62,809 bases of DNA from Haplomitrium mnioides. Lineage: Eukaryota; Marchantiophyta; Haplomitriopsida; Calobryales. Positions 53,540-62,809 of the stretch are shown here, piece after piece. Under the pieces are notes generated by a model, which saw only the letters and a program-made list of their open reading frames with translations, was not told the origin of the DNA and did not search any database. The DNA lies in the NCBI GenBank assembly GCA_049999725.1, contig JBNGIS010033841.1, positions 35,137 to 97,945 of the forward strand, given 5' to 3'. A program made the position numbers and the translations under genes. The first letter of the stretch is position 1. Each line of letters opens with the position of its first letter.

Positions 53540-53755
53540 AACAACCGCTACTTTGAACTAGAGAGTTACACTGAGTTCCTGTTTCATTTAACGTTTGCAA
53601 AAACCAATTTGAAACTTTTAGCATAAAAAAACATCAATTTGACAATGTTAACATTTTTTACGAGAAAATTTTATTTTTTTGCATTCAAATTGCTTTTTTC
53701 ATGTACAAGTTCTTATTAAAATATATATGTTTTAATGAGAATCTCATAAAAAAAA
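53540..53755 (-). repeat. 3' tail fragment of a further ParB/methyltransferase copy (H)
   Basis: AACAACCGCTACTTTGAACT at 53540 is the complement of the end motif, followed on the plus strand by ACTGAGTTCCTGTTTCATTT. Only about 200 bases of AT-rich tail remain before a second end motif begins. Confidence 0.6.
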
Positions 53756-54244
53756 ACCGGTACTTTGAACCAGGAACCGCTACTGAGTTCTTGTTTCACT
53801 TGGTATCAAAAATATCATTTTTTGTGATTTGGTATTGAAAAACATCAATTTTACGTTTGTGATCTTTTTCGGTAAAGAANNNNNNNNNNNNNNNNNNNNN
53901 NNNNNNNNNNNNNNNNNNNNNNNNNNNNNNNNNNNNNNNNNNNNNNNNNNNNNNNNNNNNNNNNNNNNNNNNNNNNNNNGTGTATTTTACATTGAGATTA
54001 TATTTTAAAAATTTCTTTACAATAAACAGCCTAGAAAACAAGCATTTTGGTTACTGAAATATTTTATTAAAACCTCACACTATTGTGAATTCACTAAACT
54101 CATCAAAAATTAAATTAAATATATATCTTTTATGAAAAAAAATTTATGGATGTCTAGTCGAGTATGGACTTTCAACCTGACTTTGAGCATCATAACTGTT
54201 TAATCTTATGCAAGCATAGACTCCAAACAAGAACCCTAAAGCCT
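53756..54244 (-). repeat. 3' tail fragment of a further ParB/methyltransferase copy (I)
   Basis: ACCGGTACTTTGAACCAGGA and ACCGCTACTGAGTTC at 53757-53791 is the end motif. The tail matches copy A (3' subtype of 4200-4800), including AAAGATATATATTTAATTT and GATGCTCAAAGTCAGGTT when reversed. It contains an N gap at 53880-53979 and ends at 54244 where another repeat starts. Confidence 0.7.
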
Positions 54245-54370
54245 TGTCGTGTGCATACACATCATTTACACAACTACATCGTCCACACACATTCCATGAC
54301 ATCTACCGACATACAACAGAGAATGACAAACAAGGGAGTCTCATGCCCATATAATGCATGAGATCCTACA
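54245..54370 (-). repeat. 126-bp direct repeat, first copy (LTR-like)
   Basis: TGTCGTGTGCATACACATCA to ATCCTACA, with TG...CA ends. A second copy at 54643-54767 is about 90% identical by eye. The 272 bases between them contain TATATAAGACC on the minus strand and no convincing frame. Confidence 0.6.
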
Positions 54371-54642
54371 ATACTTTTCTTCGAGTGATACCTTCTCAAA
54401 TAAATTCCCAAAAATGTGTGTTGATCTTCCGATATCAGAACCAACGCACCTTTGCTCATAAGGAATCCACGCTTCTCCAAGAGTTGCAATACCACAACTC
54501 TCCTCTTGGTTCATACAATTAGTAAAATGACATCGAAAGAAAACCTTTTGATGAGAGTACATGGTCTTATATACTAAGGCACAAAAAGACGAAAAATCTA
54601 AAATATCTAAAAATAAAAAACTATATGGAATGTTGTGATAGC

Positions 54643-54767
54643 TGTCGTGCGCATACACAGACTTACACAACTGCATCGTCCACACACATTCCATGACATC
54701 TACCAACATACAACAGAGAATGACAAACAAGTGAATCTCATGCGCATACAATGCATGAGATCTTACA
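54643..54767 (-). repeat. 125-bp direct repeat, second copy; candidate 3' LTR end of G6
   Basis: TG...CA ends. On the minus strand it is preceded by GCTAGAGGAGGGAT, a polypurine tract, just as expected where the 3' LTR of the minus-strand gypsy G6 begins. Either this 125-bp unit is the LTR or 54245-54767 is one 523-bp LTR with terminal duplications. The matching 5' LTR was not found near 62050-62337. Confidence 0.5.
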
Positions 54768-54941
54768 ATCCCTCCTCTAGCTGGTGGTCAGGTCCTCTAA
54801 CACTAGCTAGTCATCTATCTCTTAGAAAATTGATATACACCTACTGATGCAAAGACTAGAAGGCCGAGTGCAATGGAGCCCCATCGTTCACCTCTTATAA
54901 TCTATACCAACCCTAGAACTCAATGGAAACTTATTGTTCTA

Positions 54942-55086
54942 TGAACAGTGAGGGCAGAACCATGATCCGCTAGGAATAGTAACTAATAGAGGCGTCAAAC
55001 ATGGCATATGCCATCCTCTAGAACATTTGTCACAAATCAACATAGTGGCGGCTCCCTTAGAAGAACCACACAACATACACTTCAAA
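54942..55086 (-). pseudogene. G6 PHD finger at the polyprotein C-terminus
   Basis: Read from 55086 down: LKCMLCGSSKGAATMLICDK, then CSRGWHMPCL and, 11 residues on, SGSWFCPHCS and the natural stop TAG at 54941-54939. The spacing is C-x2-C-x11-C-x2-C-x4-H-x2-C-...-C-x2-C with the conserved W two residues before the last pair, the full Cys4-His-Cys3 PHD pattern with every zinc ligand present. It occupies the position where chromoviruses carry a chromodomain. PHD fingers read histone H3 tails; use for integration targeting is inference. Confidence 0.85.
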
Positions 55087-56200
55087 CCTACAGAAACTCA
55101 TGCCAATTTGGGATCTATAGGGCCATCAATGTTTGAAAGGTGACAAAGTGCACAATTGCACACATGATCTTTCCAAACCATGCCATCACGTCCCTCGAGC
55201 TGCAAAACTCCCGAAGGCAATACCTCACATTTTCGCAGAATCCGGCACCCAGTAGTGACATCAAGTGTCGTTGGTGCTGTCTACTGCAAATAAATATAAT
55301 CACTAGGATGAAACCTCTGAATTCTAGTGCAATATCCACCTCTACGTATGGTGGCATATCATAAAGTATCACGATGTTGAGCAATGGCAAGGTTGTTGAA
55401 TGCCATGGGCATGACTTTCTCAAACACCCAAGCTCTATTTGAACACACTTGCACCCAAACATCTAGATCATCTAGATCCACAACCATGGTAACATCACGT
55501 TGAATAGAGGAGGGTAAATCAAGTTCCCTCCCATATAATAGAAAATAAGGTGAGAAAGATGCCAAGGATGCCTACTTACTGAATCTGTAGCCCATTGTAA
55601 GCCACTATAACTGGAGATCCCAATCTCCATGGTGACCAGCTTGCAAACCATACTTGCGCAATGCTCTCTTCACTGTCTAAACCACTCGCTCAGCCAATCC
55701 ATCTGCCTCAAGATGATCTCTAGAAGTAGTACAGTGATCAACGAGAGCTTGCTCACATAAAACTTCAAACTTACCTCGAAATTTTGTACCCTGATCTGTC
55801 AACACTTCAGCGGGTGCTCCAAAATAACTGAGAACTCGATCCAAGAAAGTGACAGCCACTCCTCTATTGGTCTTGTCTGGCAAGGCTATCAACACAATCC
55901 ACTTGGAGAAATGGTTCACCATTACCAACACATATTGATTGTGTCGCTGGGTTAAAAGCAAGGGACTTGCAAACTCCAAACTCCAACGATATCCCAAACC
56001 CATGATCGGTAGTGGCTACAGCTGAGGAGTGGGAGCATTAAACAATGCTCAAACTCAATCACACACTTGGCTACCCACTGCTGCACATCAGTGTTCATGC
56101 CCCTCCACCAATACTGTGTCTGCAATAAACTATAAATGCGCTTCACTCAAAAATGTCCCAACTCCTCATGGGCATGGCACACCAGTGCAAGGCGCTGCAT
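55087..56200 (-). pseudogene. G6 integrase
   Basis: Zinc-finger part from about 56146: YSLLQTQYWWRGMNTDVQQW, VAKCVIEFEHC. Core from 56003: WSLEFASPLLLTQRHNQYVL (Glu where the first catalytic Asp is expected), GAPAEVLTDQGTKFRGKFEV with the second Asp, CTTSRDHLEADGLAERVV with the Glu. After stops, ASFSPYFLLYGRELDLPSSI, QRDVTMVVDLDDLDVWVQVC and MPMAFNNLAIAQHRDTL follow, then a GCRILRKCEVLPSGVLQLEG-like segment leading to the PHD finger. It is of the type common in bryophyte gypsy polyproteins in my recollection. Confidence 0.8.
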
Positions 56201-56557
56201 TGGCTTAGGCACAACACATACTACCCTTCCATCCGTCCAAACACGCAAAATCTGAGCCCCTTCCCATCAAAACCTCTTAGTTCGCTGTTGGACTCTATCT
56301 CTCTCCTTAGCATCAAGTTGTCCACCCAAAAAACCTGTGTGTACATGCTCTAGCACATGCCCATCATTGTGAATATCCTGATCCAAGTTAGAATCCTCAA
56401 CTCCATCACTTGCTGAGGTCTCAACAACCACTTTATCAACAAGGTTAGCCACCAATCCACTCCAAGCTGGCATCCAAGAAAGAAAGGCAGAAGCATGCCA
56501 ACCCAACACCATCTCCTCATCGGAATCCTCATGCCAACGTGCATCAGCCTCATCATG

Positions 56558-57000
56558 CTAGCTTGTGGATGGATTGCAACTCAATCCATCTACATCCAAG
56601 TTGGTCATACCAGGCCTATGAACCACTTGGAAGTCATACTCCTGCAACAACAATGCCCACCTAGCAAGCTTGCCTGTGAGTTTATTAGATTCCATCAACC
56701 ATTTAAGGGGTTGATGATCTGTAACTAAAGTGAATAGAGTACCAAACAAATAACAATGAAAGTGTGCAACAACCCACACTGCTGCCAAACACTCTCCCTC
56801 ATAGGAGCTATACTTAGCCTCGGCCGAATTATTCGATCTGCTCGCAAAGGCTACCACAAACTCTTCTCCCCTCTCATCCTTTTGGGTCAGCACCGCTCCT
56901 AGCTCTGCTCTACTCCAATCTGTATGAAGCTGAAATGGTCTCCTTGTAAGAGGTTGCCTCAAAATAGGTGCAGAAGTCAATCTACTTTTTAACTCCTGAA
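56558..57000 (-). pseudogene. G6 RNase H
   Basis: Open frame of 140 codons: APILRQPLTRRPFQLHTDWS with the first acidic residue, RAELGAVLTQKDERGEEFVV, AFASRSNNSAEAKYSSYEGE, CLAAVWVVAHFHCYLFGTLF, TLVTDHQPLKWLMESNKLTG, and the end DFQVVHRPGMTNLDVDGLSC. Standard gypsy RT-RNase H tail with D and E residues kept. Complete over its length. Confidence 0.85.
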
Positions 57001-58013
57001 GGCTCTCTCGTGATCTTCACCCCAAATCCATTCTTGATCCAGCTTGCTAAGCATGGTCAAGAGCTTGGCGATTTGGCTGAAACCTTTCACATATCTCCTG
57101 TAGTAACCAGCCAATCCCAAAAATGCACAGACTTTACTCACATTAGTGAGTTATGGAATCTCACCAATGGCACTCACCTTAGTTTGCTGCACTGCACACC
57201 CAATCCTCCTTGATATATAGTGTGTCCCAAATACTCAATCTGGTCTTGGAAAAATTTGCACTTGCTTGGATGCAGCTTCAACCTGTGGTACTTGATCATG
57301 TCGAACACCACTTGCAGATGCCTTCGATGCTCATCCACATGTGCCAAATAAACCAGAATATCATCAATATAACATTTGACAAAGTCCAAACCTACAAGAA
57401 CTCTATCCATTGCCCTCTGGAATTTAGCTGGTGCATTTTTCAACCCAAATGGCAAGAACAACCACTAATATAGCCGATCCTTGCCAAGTGCATCAATACT
57501 CCAAAATGATGTTTTGGCTCTATCCTCTTGCGTCAATGGCAGCTGATGGTACCCTGCCCTCAAATCCAACAGGCTAAAGATCTAAGCATGCCCAACTGCA
57601 TCAAAGATCTCCTCAAGTGTAGGCATAACATACCTATCAAACTTGGTCTGCCGATTGATAGGACGATAATCACCACACATCCTCTTGTCGGTGTAGTTCC
57701 CATGCACATCCTTCTTGACCGACATCACTGTGGAAGATGCATATTCTCCAAATGACATCTCCACCAAGTCAGCCTCCAACAAATCTTGTGTTCTGGTCTG
57801 AATCAACCCTCTCTCCACCACACTACAACGGTATGGACATCGAAAATTAGGCGCATCACTAGCCAACTCAATATGGATGCCTAGTCCTCTCAAGGTCCCA
57901 AGATCCTTCATGCTAAAAGCAAAACAATGTGAATAACCCCGCAAGAACTGATGTACATGTGCACTGTGACCTCTTGTCAACTGCGGTCCAACTAGTGGCA
58001 CCCATTTTTCCAC
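57001..58013 (-). pseudogene. G6 reverse transcriptase
   Basis: From 58013: VHQFLRGYSHCFAFSMKDLG, a gypsy RT lead-in, EADLVEMSFGEYASSTVMSV, KRMCGDYRPINRQTKFDRYV, MPTLEEIFDAVGHA. After one TAG, FSLLDLRAGYHQLPL-like residues, then MFLPFGLKNAPAKFQRAMDR, VLVGLDFVKCYIDDILVYLA (catalytic YIDD), HRRHLQVVFDMIKYHRLKLH and FFQDQIEYLGHTI. Only two or three stops and one shift between 57520 and 57170. All core RT motifs are present. Confidence 0.85.
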
Positions 58014-58214
58014 AAGAGTAGTGATCTTCTTGCTTCACATCTAGCTCTACTGAATCCTAACTAGCTGAAATGTCATGTGGTGGAGTCAAACCTGAATCGT
58101 GAGCAACTGAACTATCACTCACTTGGGCTGAAAACTGATCGTCAGAAAAATGACTTGCTGCAACTTCAAATATGTGGATCAACCCTAACATGGCCTCCGT
58201 GATGCCTGATACTT

Positions 58215-58340
58215 CCCCCCCCCCCCCCCCCCCCCCCCCCNNNNNNNNNNNNNNNNNNNNNNNNNNNNNNNNNNNNNNNNNNNNNNNNNNNNNNNNNNNN
58301 NNNNNNNNNNNNNNNNNNNNNNNNNNNNNNNNNNNNNNNN
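58215..58340. other. 26-base C run followed by a 100-base gap
   Basis: Poly-C at 58215-58240 immediately before N at 58241-58340. On the minus strand this is poly-G in the spacer between the methyltransferase and RT. Homopolymers of this length usually break assembly, so the true length is uncertain. Confidence 0.9.
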
Positions 58341-58344
58341 ATAC

Positions 58345-59690
58345 TACGCCCCCAACAATAGCCTTGATTGTCCTAGAAGGCTGCATGCTGACTACCGACA
58401 AGTTGGTCATCCCAAAAGATCGCATCCGGTGCCTCTCAGCTAGCCTCAAGCTAACAATCCATGTAAGACAATTCAAATCCATGGCTTGTCCCAGCACATG
58501 GCGTTTCTCAATCTCGGCGACAGATGCAATAGTAGTGGTACTAGTGGAGAACCCCATTGCCCTCTCCCTCTCGTCAACATTGGGTTCTACTAGCTTCTGC
58601 AAAGTTGCATCCCAAATAAGACCAGGGCCTCTTGCTCGAAATGTATAAGACGCAAGATGACTCACCAGTGTGGGCAATGCTCCACGAGGTTGACCTACCT
58701 CATTGACTAACGCCAATGGTGGGCGGTCAACATAAAGTACCCACTGAGCGTGACATCTCACATCCAAAATATCATCCACAATAGCACTTGGTGATCTCGT
58801 AGTCTTGGTATAAGCTCTCCTCAGCACCTCAGTAGGTAACAAGTTAGTCCACCACAATCATGGTTGGTGTGCTCGTGATCCTTCTTGTGTGGCATCCAAC
58901 AATACGGCAAGTCTAATCCAAGAACACACCTGATAAACACTCTCTACAAGGCGTTGGCGACTATCTCCCAATATAGGCACATTTTCCAAGATATACGTAG
59001 GAAGTGGTACTTGATGGAGTTGGAGGTGGCGTAGAATCTTCAGCATCTCCCAAAACAATTTTGAGCAAGGGTCTTGCAACCCTTGGCCCAAACCAGGCCT
59101 CGATTGACCTTGACATGGCTATTTTGCAATCAATAAATCAACAGGCCCTACTCTAGCTAAGTGGTCCACCCCCAACAATAAAATATCGATCCACAATGCA
59201 TGCAGATAACCTCGCATTGCACTAACTAAAAGCAATTGTGGAAATTGCTCAACCATCAGCGCCACATGCCTCAAGGAGATTTTGCGGGCGATCTCACCCT
59301 TCTCCACATACAAATACCGTCGAACTGGAATTCCTGCTTGGAGCACCACAGCTTACCCTGTACTAATGCCTCCAAACAACTCCAACAAACAAATACCATC
59401 AACATGATGCTACCATGAAATCGACATAGTATCTAAGGGTGAAAGATTTACATGTCCAAGTGTGACAGAACCATCCAATGCAAGACCTGGCGCAAATGCA
59501 TCTTGCCAAGCATCCTCAACCAACTTGGACGCCTGTACCTGCCACAATCTCTCCTTACTTCCACTCACAAGAACCACCTCACTTGATGACAATGATGCTA
59601 GCCTCCCAACCTCTAAATATGCCTCCTCAACAAAAGAAATGTCGGCTGCATGTGCATTCCCCTCTAGTAAGTCAAAGTAGTCGGTGAAAA
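58345..59690 (-). pseudogene. G6 C5-cytosine DNA methyltransferase domain
   Basis: In order on the minus strand: a variable N-terminal part (SSSEVVLVSGSKERLWQVQA), then motif I LLELFGGISTG (59388-59357, SAM-binding FGG). One TAA follows where Leu/Trp is expected, then AVVLQAGIPVRRYLYVEKGE (acidic residue of motif II). Motif IV is PCQGQSRPG with the catalytic Cys at about 59113-59118, preceded by TAG where GWPCQ has TGG. Then SKLFWEMLKILRHLQ, motif VI ILENVPILGD (ENV at 58986-58978), a motif VIII-like GSRAHQP-LWWTNLL, and ERERAMGFSTS with EKRHVLGQAMDLNCLTWI (motifs IX/X). All key motifs are readable; three stops interrupt. It lies between protease and RT in the same orientation, so it is part of the polyprotein. 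Confidence 0.85.
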
Positions 59691-59699
59691 CCCAAAAAA

Positions 59700-60560
59700 T
59701 GCTGATAATGCCATAGGCTGTGAAATTGGACCCCCAACTGGTCTACTGAATTTGACAAGCAACCTGCTCAATTGTGCCTCTCCAGATCACCATCTAGGCC
59801 AATAGAACACTGACTTTTCTCAAAAATCAATAGTGAACCCCATGGGATATAACACCGTACACCCCACCAAAACATCATAAGACTCGGGCTTGGTAAGTAT
59901 GGCTCGAGCACTCACATATGAGCTATCTGTGGGATGATCAACTTGCACTCTAAGCTTGATCTCTCCACGTGTAATGTGCTGCATGGGCAAAGGTCCTCCC
60001 AATAAAGTCTGAATGGAGAAAGGACAAATCTCCACATCTCCGAGCCTCAATCCCAACCTTGCACAACTGACTTGCTTAACATCAGTGGCTATGCACCTAT
60101 ATCCAAAAGTACTCTAGCTGGCCTGTATACCATATTTGAAGGACTGACAAGTTAGAAGATACCACTCCGATTGTCGATAGGCACCACACTAGGTCTAAAT
60201 CTTGTCCTCTCAAATGTTGGTCGGGCTAATAACTCCATCAGTCGTGCTGCAGTAGCATGCCATATCTCACCTCCAGATATAGAGGCACCTGCATCAACTA
60301 CTCTACTCATAGGTCTCACTTTCGTACTGGTAGCACCTTGAGTCTCTCCACATAGTGTGGCTACCAACCTAAACACTTCAGTTGGTGTGACTCCTCCAAT
60401 CAACACATCTCTAGCTGAAAATAGTGGTTTCTCGACCACTAACTTGGCTATCTCCATAGCCGAAGACGCACTCCCTTCCACCTCAGTTGATCTCTCCATC
60501 TCTTTGGAAGCCGCAATCGGACGCATGGACGTGGTCCTCACCAAATCTGTCAACTCAAAT
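59700..60560 (-). pseudogene. G6 protease region
   Basis: Frame 60553-60152 (GVTPTEVFRLVATLCGETQG, RVVDAGASISGGEIWHATAA, RLMELLARPTFERTRFRPSV, VPIDNRSGIF) leads, after a stop, to RVLLDIGA. The DIGA at 60103-60092 is the retropepsin D-x-G-A active site. GLRLGDVEICPFSIQTLLGG and the second half ARAILTKPESYDVLVGCTVL follow at 60056-59820. It cleaves the polyprotein. Two to three stops. Confidence 0.75.
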
Positions 60561-60599
60561 GATTGTGGACGTCATACTTGTCGGTGAGCATCCCCCCTC

Positions 60600-62000
60600 T
60601 GAGGATCTGACTCCACCGCTGCTCTCCTAGGCTCAATAGCCTTGCCTGCCACTCTGGTCATCACCGCAGGCGCATCAATGTGGGTTGTCCCACACATGAA
60701 TCCCATACCAGCTAAACCTCCATCAGTTGTGTATGATTAGAAGCTTCACCTCCAGAGTTGGCCTCGCATGAGATGTAGTCATGGCAGCTAACTGCTGCTC
60801 CAACTGTGCAATCCTAGCATCCTTAGGATCCACAGTAGCTGGTGGAGCACCCACCCCATCTCTCCTAGCTGGTGATGCTCCTCTACCACGACCACCTCAC
60901 CCACCTCTGCCTTGCTCACATGTGCAAGCTTCTCTTCATCGCAGCTCCAGGTGAAGCAAAAAACATCGGTCCCTAGTGTGACCCATGACCCCACAATGGT
61001 CACATTGCTGCTGGCCAGTTGCACTTGCATCTCCAGAACGCGCTGCTTGTGGCTTCTTTGCCTCTAGACATAACCTCTGCATATGATCTCCACCACAGGT
61101 CCAACAACATGACTGCTGACCTACATAAGATAGTAAAGCTGACTGCCCTCCAGCCTTTTGACCCTTCCGTGGTGCAAACTGTGATGTAGATGTGGTTGGA
61201 GACGCAGATTTTGGCGCTTTCTTCCAAAATCCTGCAGTGACCACTCTCTCATTCACCAGGTTAATCTCTATGTGCTCTGACAGTGTAAACACAATGGCAA
61301 GAGTGGGATCAGAATCCCTAAGAAGGGTGGCATCTCTCACTCTCTTTCTCAAATCCCTATCAAGGATGGAATACCAAAACTCTACAACCTGAGCCTCTGT
61401 CACTCCCTTTGTGACATTGATGAGCCTTCTCATCTTGGTGTAAGCTTCCCTCAAGCTCTCTCCAGTCTTGCGTTGGATACTCCTGAAGACTCTTCAGCTT
61501 GTCCATCCACACACTCTTGTAATTTTGCCTGAGAAGCTCAAAAAACTCAACCACATGGTTAAACACTGGAACCCCTCCACTCTCTATTGTACTGACTGGA
61601 ATAGGTGTACTGAAAACTCCTCCTGCTCTTGAAGCACCAATATTGTGGCTAGTGCCACTAGAGGATGTTGTATGGATCGCGGAGACATGGGCACTAGCCC
61701 TTCTACCATAGGTGATGGTAGTCATCTATAGGCGGCCCTTCCAAGTGCTGAAACAAACCTTTCCATGTCATGAAAGGTGTAAAGAGAGCTGAATTCTGCA
61801 ATGTTTGCATATCACACCAAGTGTCAAACTCTTGGATGAAATCATCCAAATCAATGGTACCTACTACACTAGAGAACCTCCTTGGCCCTTTTCTGGCCCC
61901 ATACATCTCATCCATATCCCAAGTCAATGGGGAATGTACTTGAGTGATAGGAAGAGTTGCCTCCTCTTCGTTCGATGTATGGTCACTTACCAACTGTTGA
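60600..62000 (-). pseudogene. G6 gag
   Basis: From 61993: DHTSNEEEATLPITQVHSPL, TIDLDDFIQEFDTWCDMQTL, MTWKGLFQHLEGPPIDDYHH, then GGVPVFNHVVEFFELLRQNY and KSVWMDKLKSLQEYPTQDWR. A one-base shift precedes REAYTKMRRLINVTKGVTEA, EFWYSILDRDLRKRVRDATL and ERVVTAGFWKKAPKSASP. Two knuckles follow: CWTCGGDHMQRLC (C-x2-C-x3-H-x4-C) and CDHCGVMGHTRDRC (C-x2-C-x4-H-x4-C) at about 61090-60970. Capsid plus nucleocapsid of a gypsy element, only lightly broken. Confidence 0.8.
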
Positions 62001-62040
62001 GCCGCTCTTACTACATGTCAAAACTGGATGCCACTATGAG

Positions 62041-62336
62041 TGATGGTGTACCGCATCCTCCTACCCTTTGGCTCCGTGTTGACCTTGCTCAATTGAACTC
62101 ACTCACAGCTCACAGGCTGTGCTATTGCCACTCAACCACTTGCTCACAAGTCGGTTGAAATGCGCAAATCAACACAAGTGACCCTTTCTTCTCCTCTGGA
62201 CAAGGTACATCTTGTTTGCCAATCCTAGTTGATTGGTCTTCCCTTCAACCTAGGAGCAAAAGTTGACAATTCAAAGCAAAATTTTGTTGCTCACTTCAGA
62301 GCACAGCAGACCGATTGGTTTTCTACAAACAATTCT
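62041..62336 (-). other. Region 5' of G6, no gene
   Basis: No frame and no match to 54245-54767 seen. It should hold the G6 5' LTR if the element is complete. It is cut at 62337 by the end motif of another repeat copy. Confidence 0.35.
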
Positions 62337-62809
62337 TAACAGCCTCTACTTTGAACCAGGAACAGGCTACTCAGAACATGAACTTTTTTTTTTTGGGAAA
62401 AATTGTAATTTTTCATATCAAAAAACATCAAAAACGAGGAAAATTTTGAAAAACAAAAAGTACATGAGTTTTTGGGGATTGTTTTTGGTCATTTTAGCAA
62501 CCATAATAGAGCAAAAGTCAATTTCGATACGTAAAATCAATCAATATTACCAGTTTTTACGAAAATATTTGAAAACTTGAATTTGTTTAAAATCATAAAA
62601 ATTAAGGTAAGTTTTCATCAAAAATTTACATTTATCATTGATTACAATTATAAACGCAAAATTTTAATTACACATTCAAAGAAACTATTTTGAAATATGC
62701 TTGATTATACAAACTTGAGGTGCACGTACACCTGGTGCTCTTTCAAATTTTTTTGTTGGAAAAATACTACAAAACACAAAGATAAAGACTAAGGGGTCTA
62801 GAAGTCAAG
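62337..62809 (-). repeat. 3' tail of a further ParB/methyltransferase copy (J), running off the window
   Basis: AACAGCCTCTACTTTGAACC at 62338, followed by GGAACAGGCTACTCAGAAC, is the complement of the shared end motif. The AT-rich sequence beyond it lacks the landmarks of the other two tail subtypes. The body of this copy would lie to the right of the window. Confidence 0.6.

Larger units (their letters stand above)
54768..62040 (-). mobile_element. Ty3/gypsy element G6 with C5-methyltransferase and PHD finger
   Basis: Domains in reading direction: gag (62000-60940), protease (about 60100), C5-cytosine methyltransferase (59690-58345), RT (58013-57170), RNase H (57000-56558), integrase (56200-55090), PHD finger (55086-54942). 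A possible primer site TGGCATCCAG is on the minus strand near 62035 and a polypurine tract near 54775. GC content and frame integrity are visibly higher than in the rest of the window, indicating a younger insertion. It has scattered stops, so it is not active as it stands. Retrotransposon-borne cytosine methyltransferases have been described in some algae and dinoflagellates; this looks like that class. Confidence 0.85.

Noticed and set aside
32831-54244. End motifs as terminal inverted repeats of one large transposon
   Set aside because: The motifs at 32832 and 53540 are in direct, not inverted, orientation, and each belongs to its own tail.

Overview
The window looks like a retroelement-packed, mostly decayed stretch of a land-plant nuclear genome. 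Evidence for this is GT-AG introns, plant-type Ty3/gypsy and Ty1/copia elements nested in one another, initiator-Met-tRNA primer sites and 5-bp target duplications. The polyprotein style resembles what I know from mosses, liverworts, lycophytes and ferns, so a non-seed plant is my guess; the species is not determinable from the sequence. No intact ordinary host gene, rRNA or tRNA was recognised.

The most unusual content is a repeated intron-containing gene family. It encodes an N-terminal domain of unknown function, a ParB-like domain (EGNH signature) and a C-terminal beta-order DNA N6-adenine/N4-cytosine methyltransferase-like domain. The catalytic D-x-(P/S)-Y motif IV comes before the S-adenosylmethionine motif I, best kept as DLCSGSGT in the minus-strand copy. 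Copy A (1-4838, +) is nearly complete. Copy B (4872-13784, +) is 5'-truncated and split by two gypsy insertions. Copy C (13790-21507, +) is a short 3' piece split by a copia element. Copy D/E (32831-43718, -) is nearly complete and split by a second copia. Tails of further copies lie at 53540-54244 and 62337-62809. Introns 1 and 2 and the 3' tails carry arrays of roughly 24-bp units built on the palindrome AGTCCATGCGCGCATGGACT. All copies end in a shared 3' motif, and later copies begin 5'-truncated right behind the end of the previous one.

Divergently upstream of copy D/E, across a shared TATA region, lies an unrecognised gene X (44181 to about 52006, +). It has a 30-bp coding tandem repeat and is interrupted by a gypsy element with a clean 5-bp target duplication.

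Retroelements: G1 (6857-10549), G2 (11527-13290), G3 (44482-47836) and G4 (50215-51674) belong to one chromodomain gypsy family. G5 (about 21508-31330) is a second, very old gypsy. C1 (14385-20602) and C2 (34061-39955) are copia elements on the minus strand. G6 (about 54768-62040, minus) is a younger, GC-richer gypsy whose order is gag, protease, C5-cytosine DNA methyltransferase, RT, RNase H, integrase, PHD finger.

The window therefore holds two unrelated element-borne DNA methyltransferases: a ParB-linked amino-MTase in the repeat family and a C5-MTase inside gypsy G6. Nearly every frame is interrupted. Many stops are explained by C-to-T (or G-to-A) change at CAG, CAA, CGA or TGG, as expected for methylated, silenced DNA. 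Six N runs (100 or 10 bases) mark assembly gaps.
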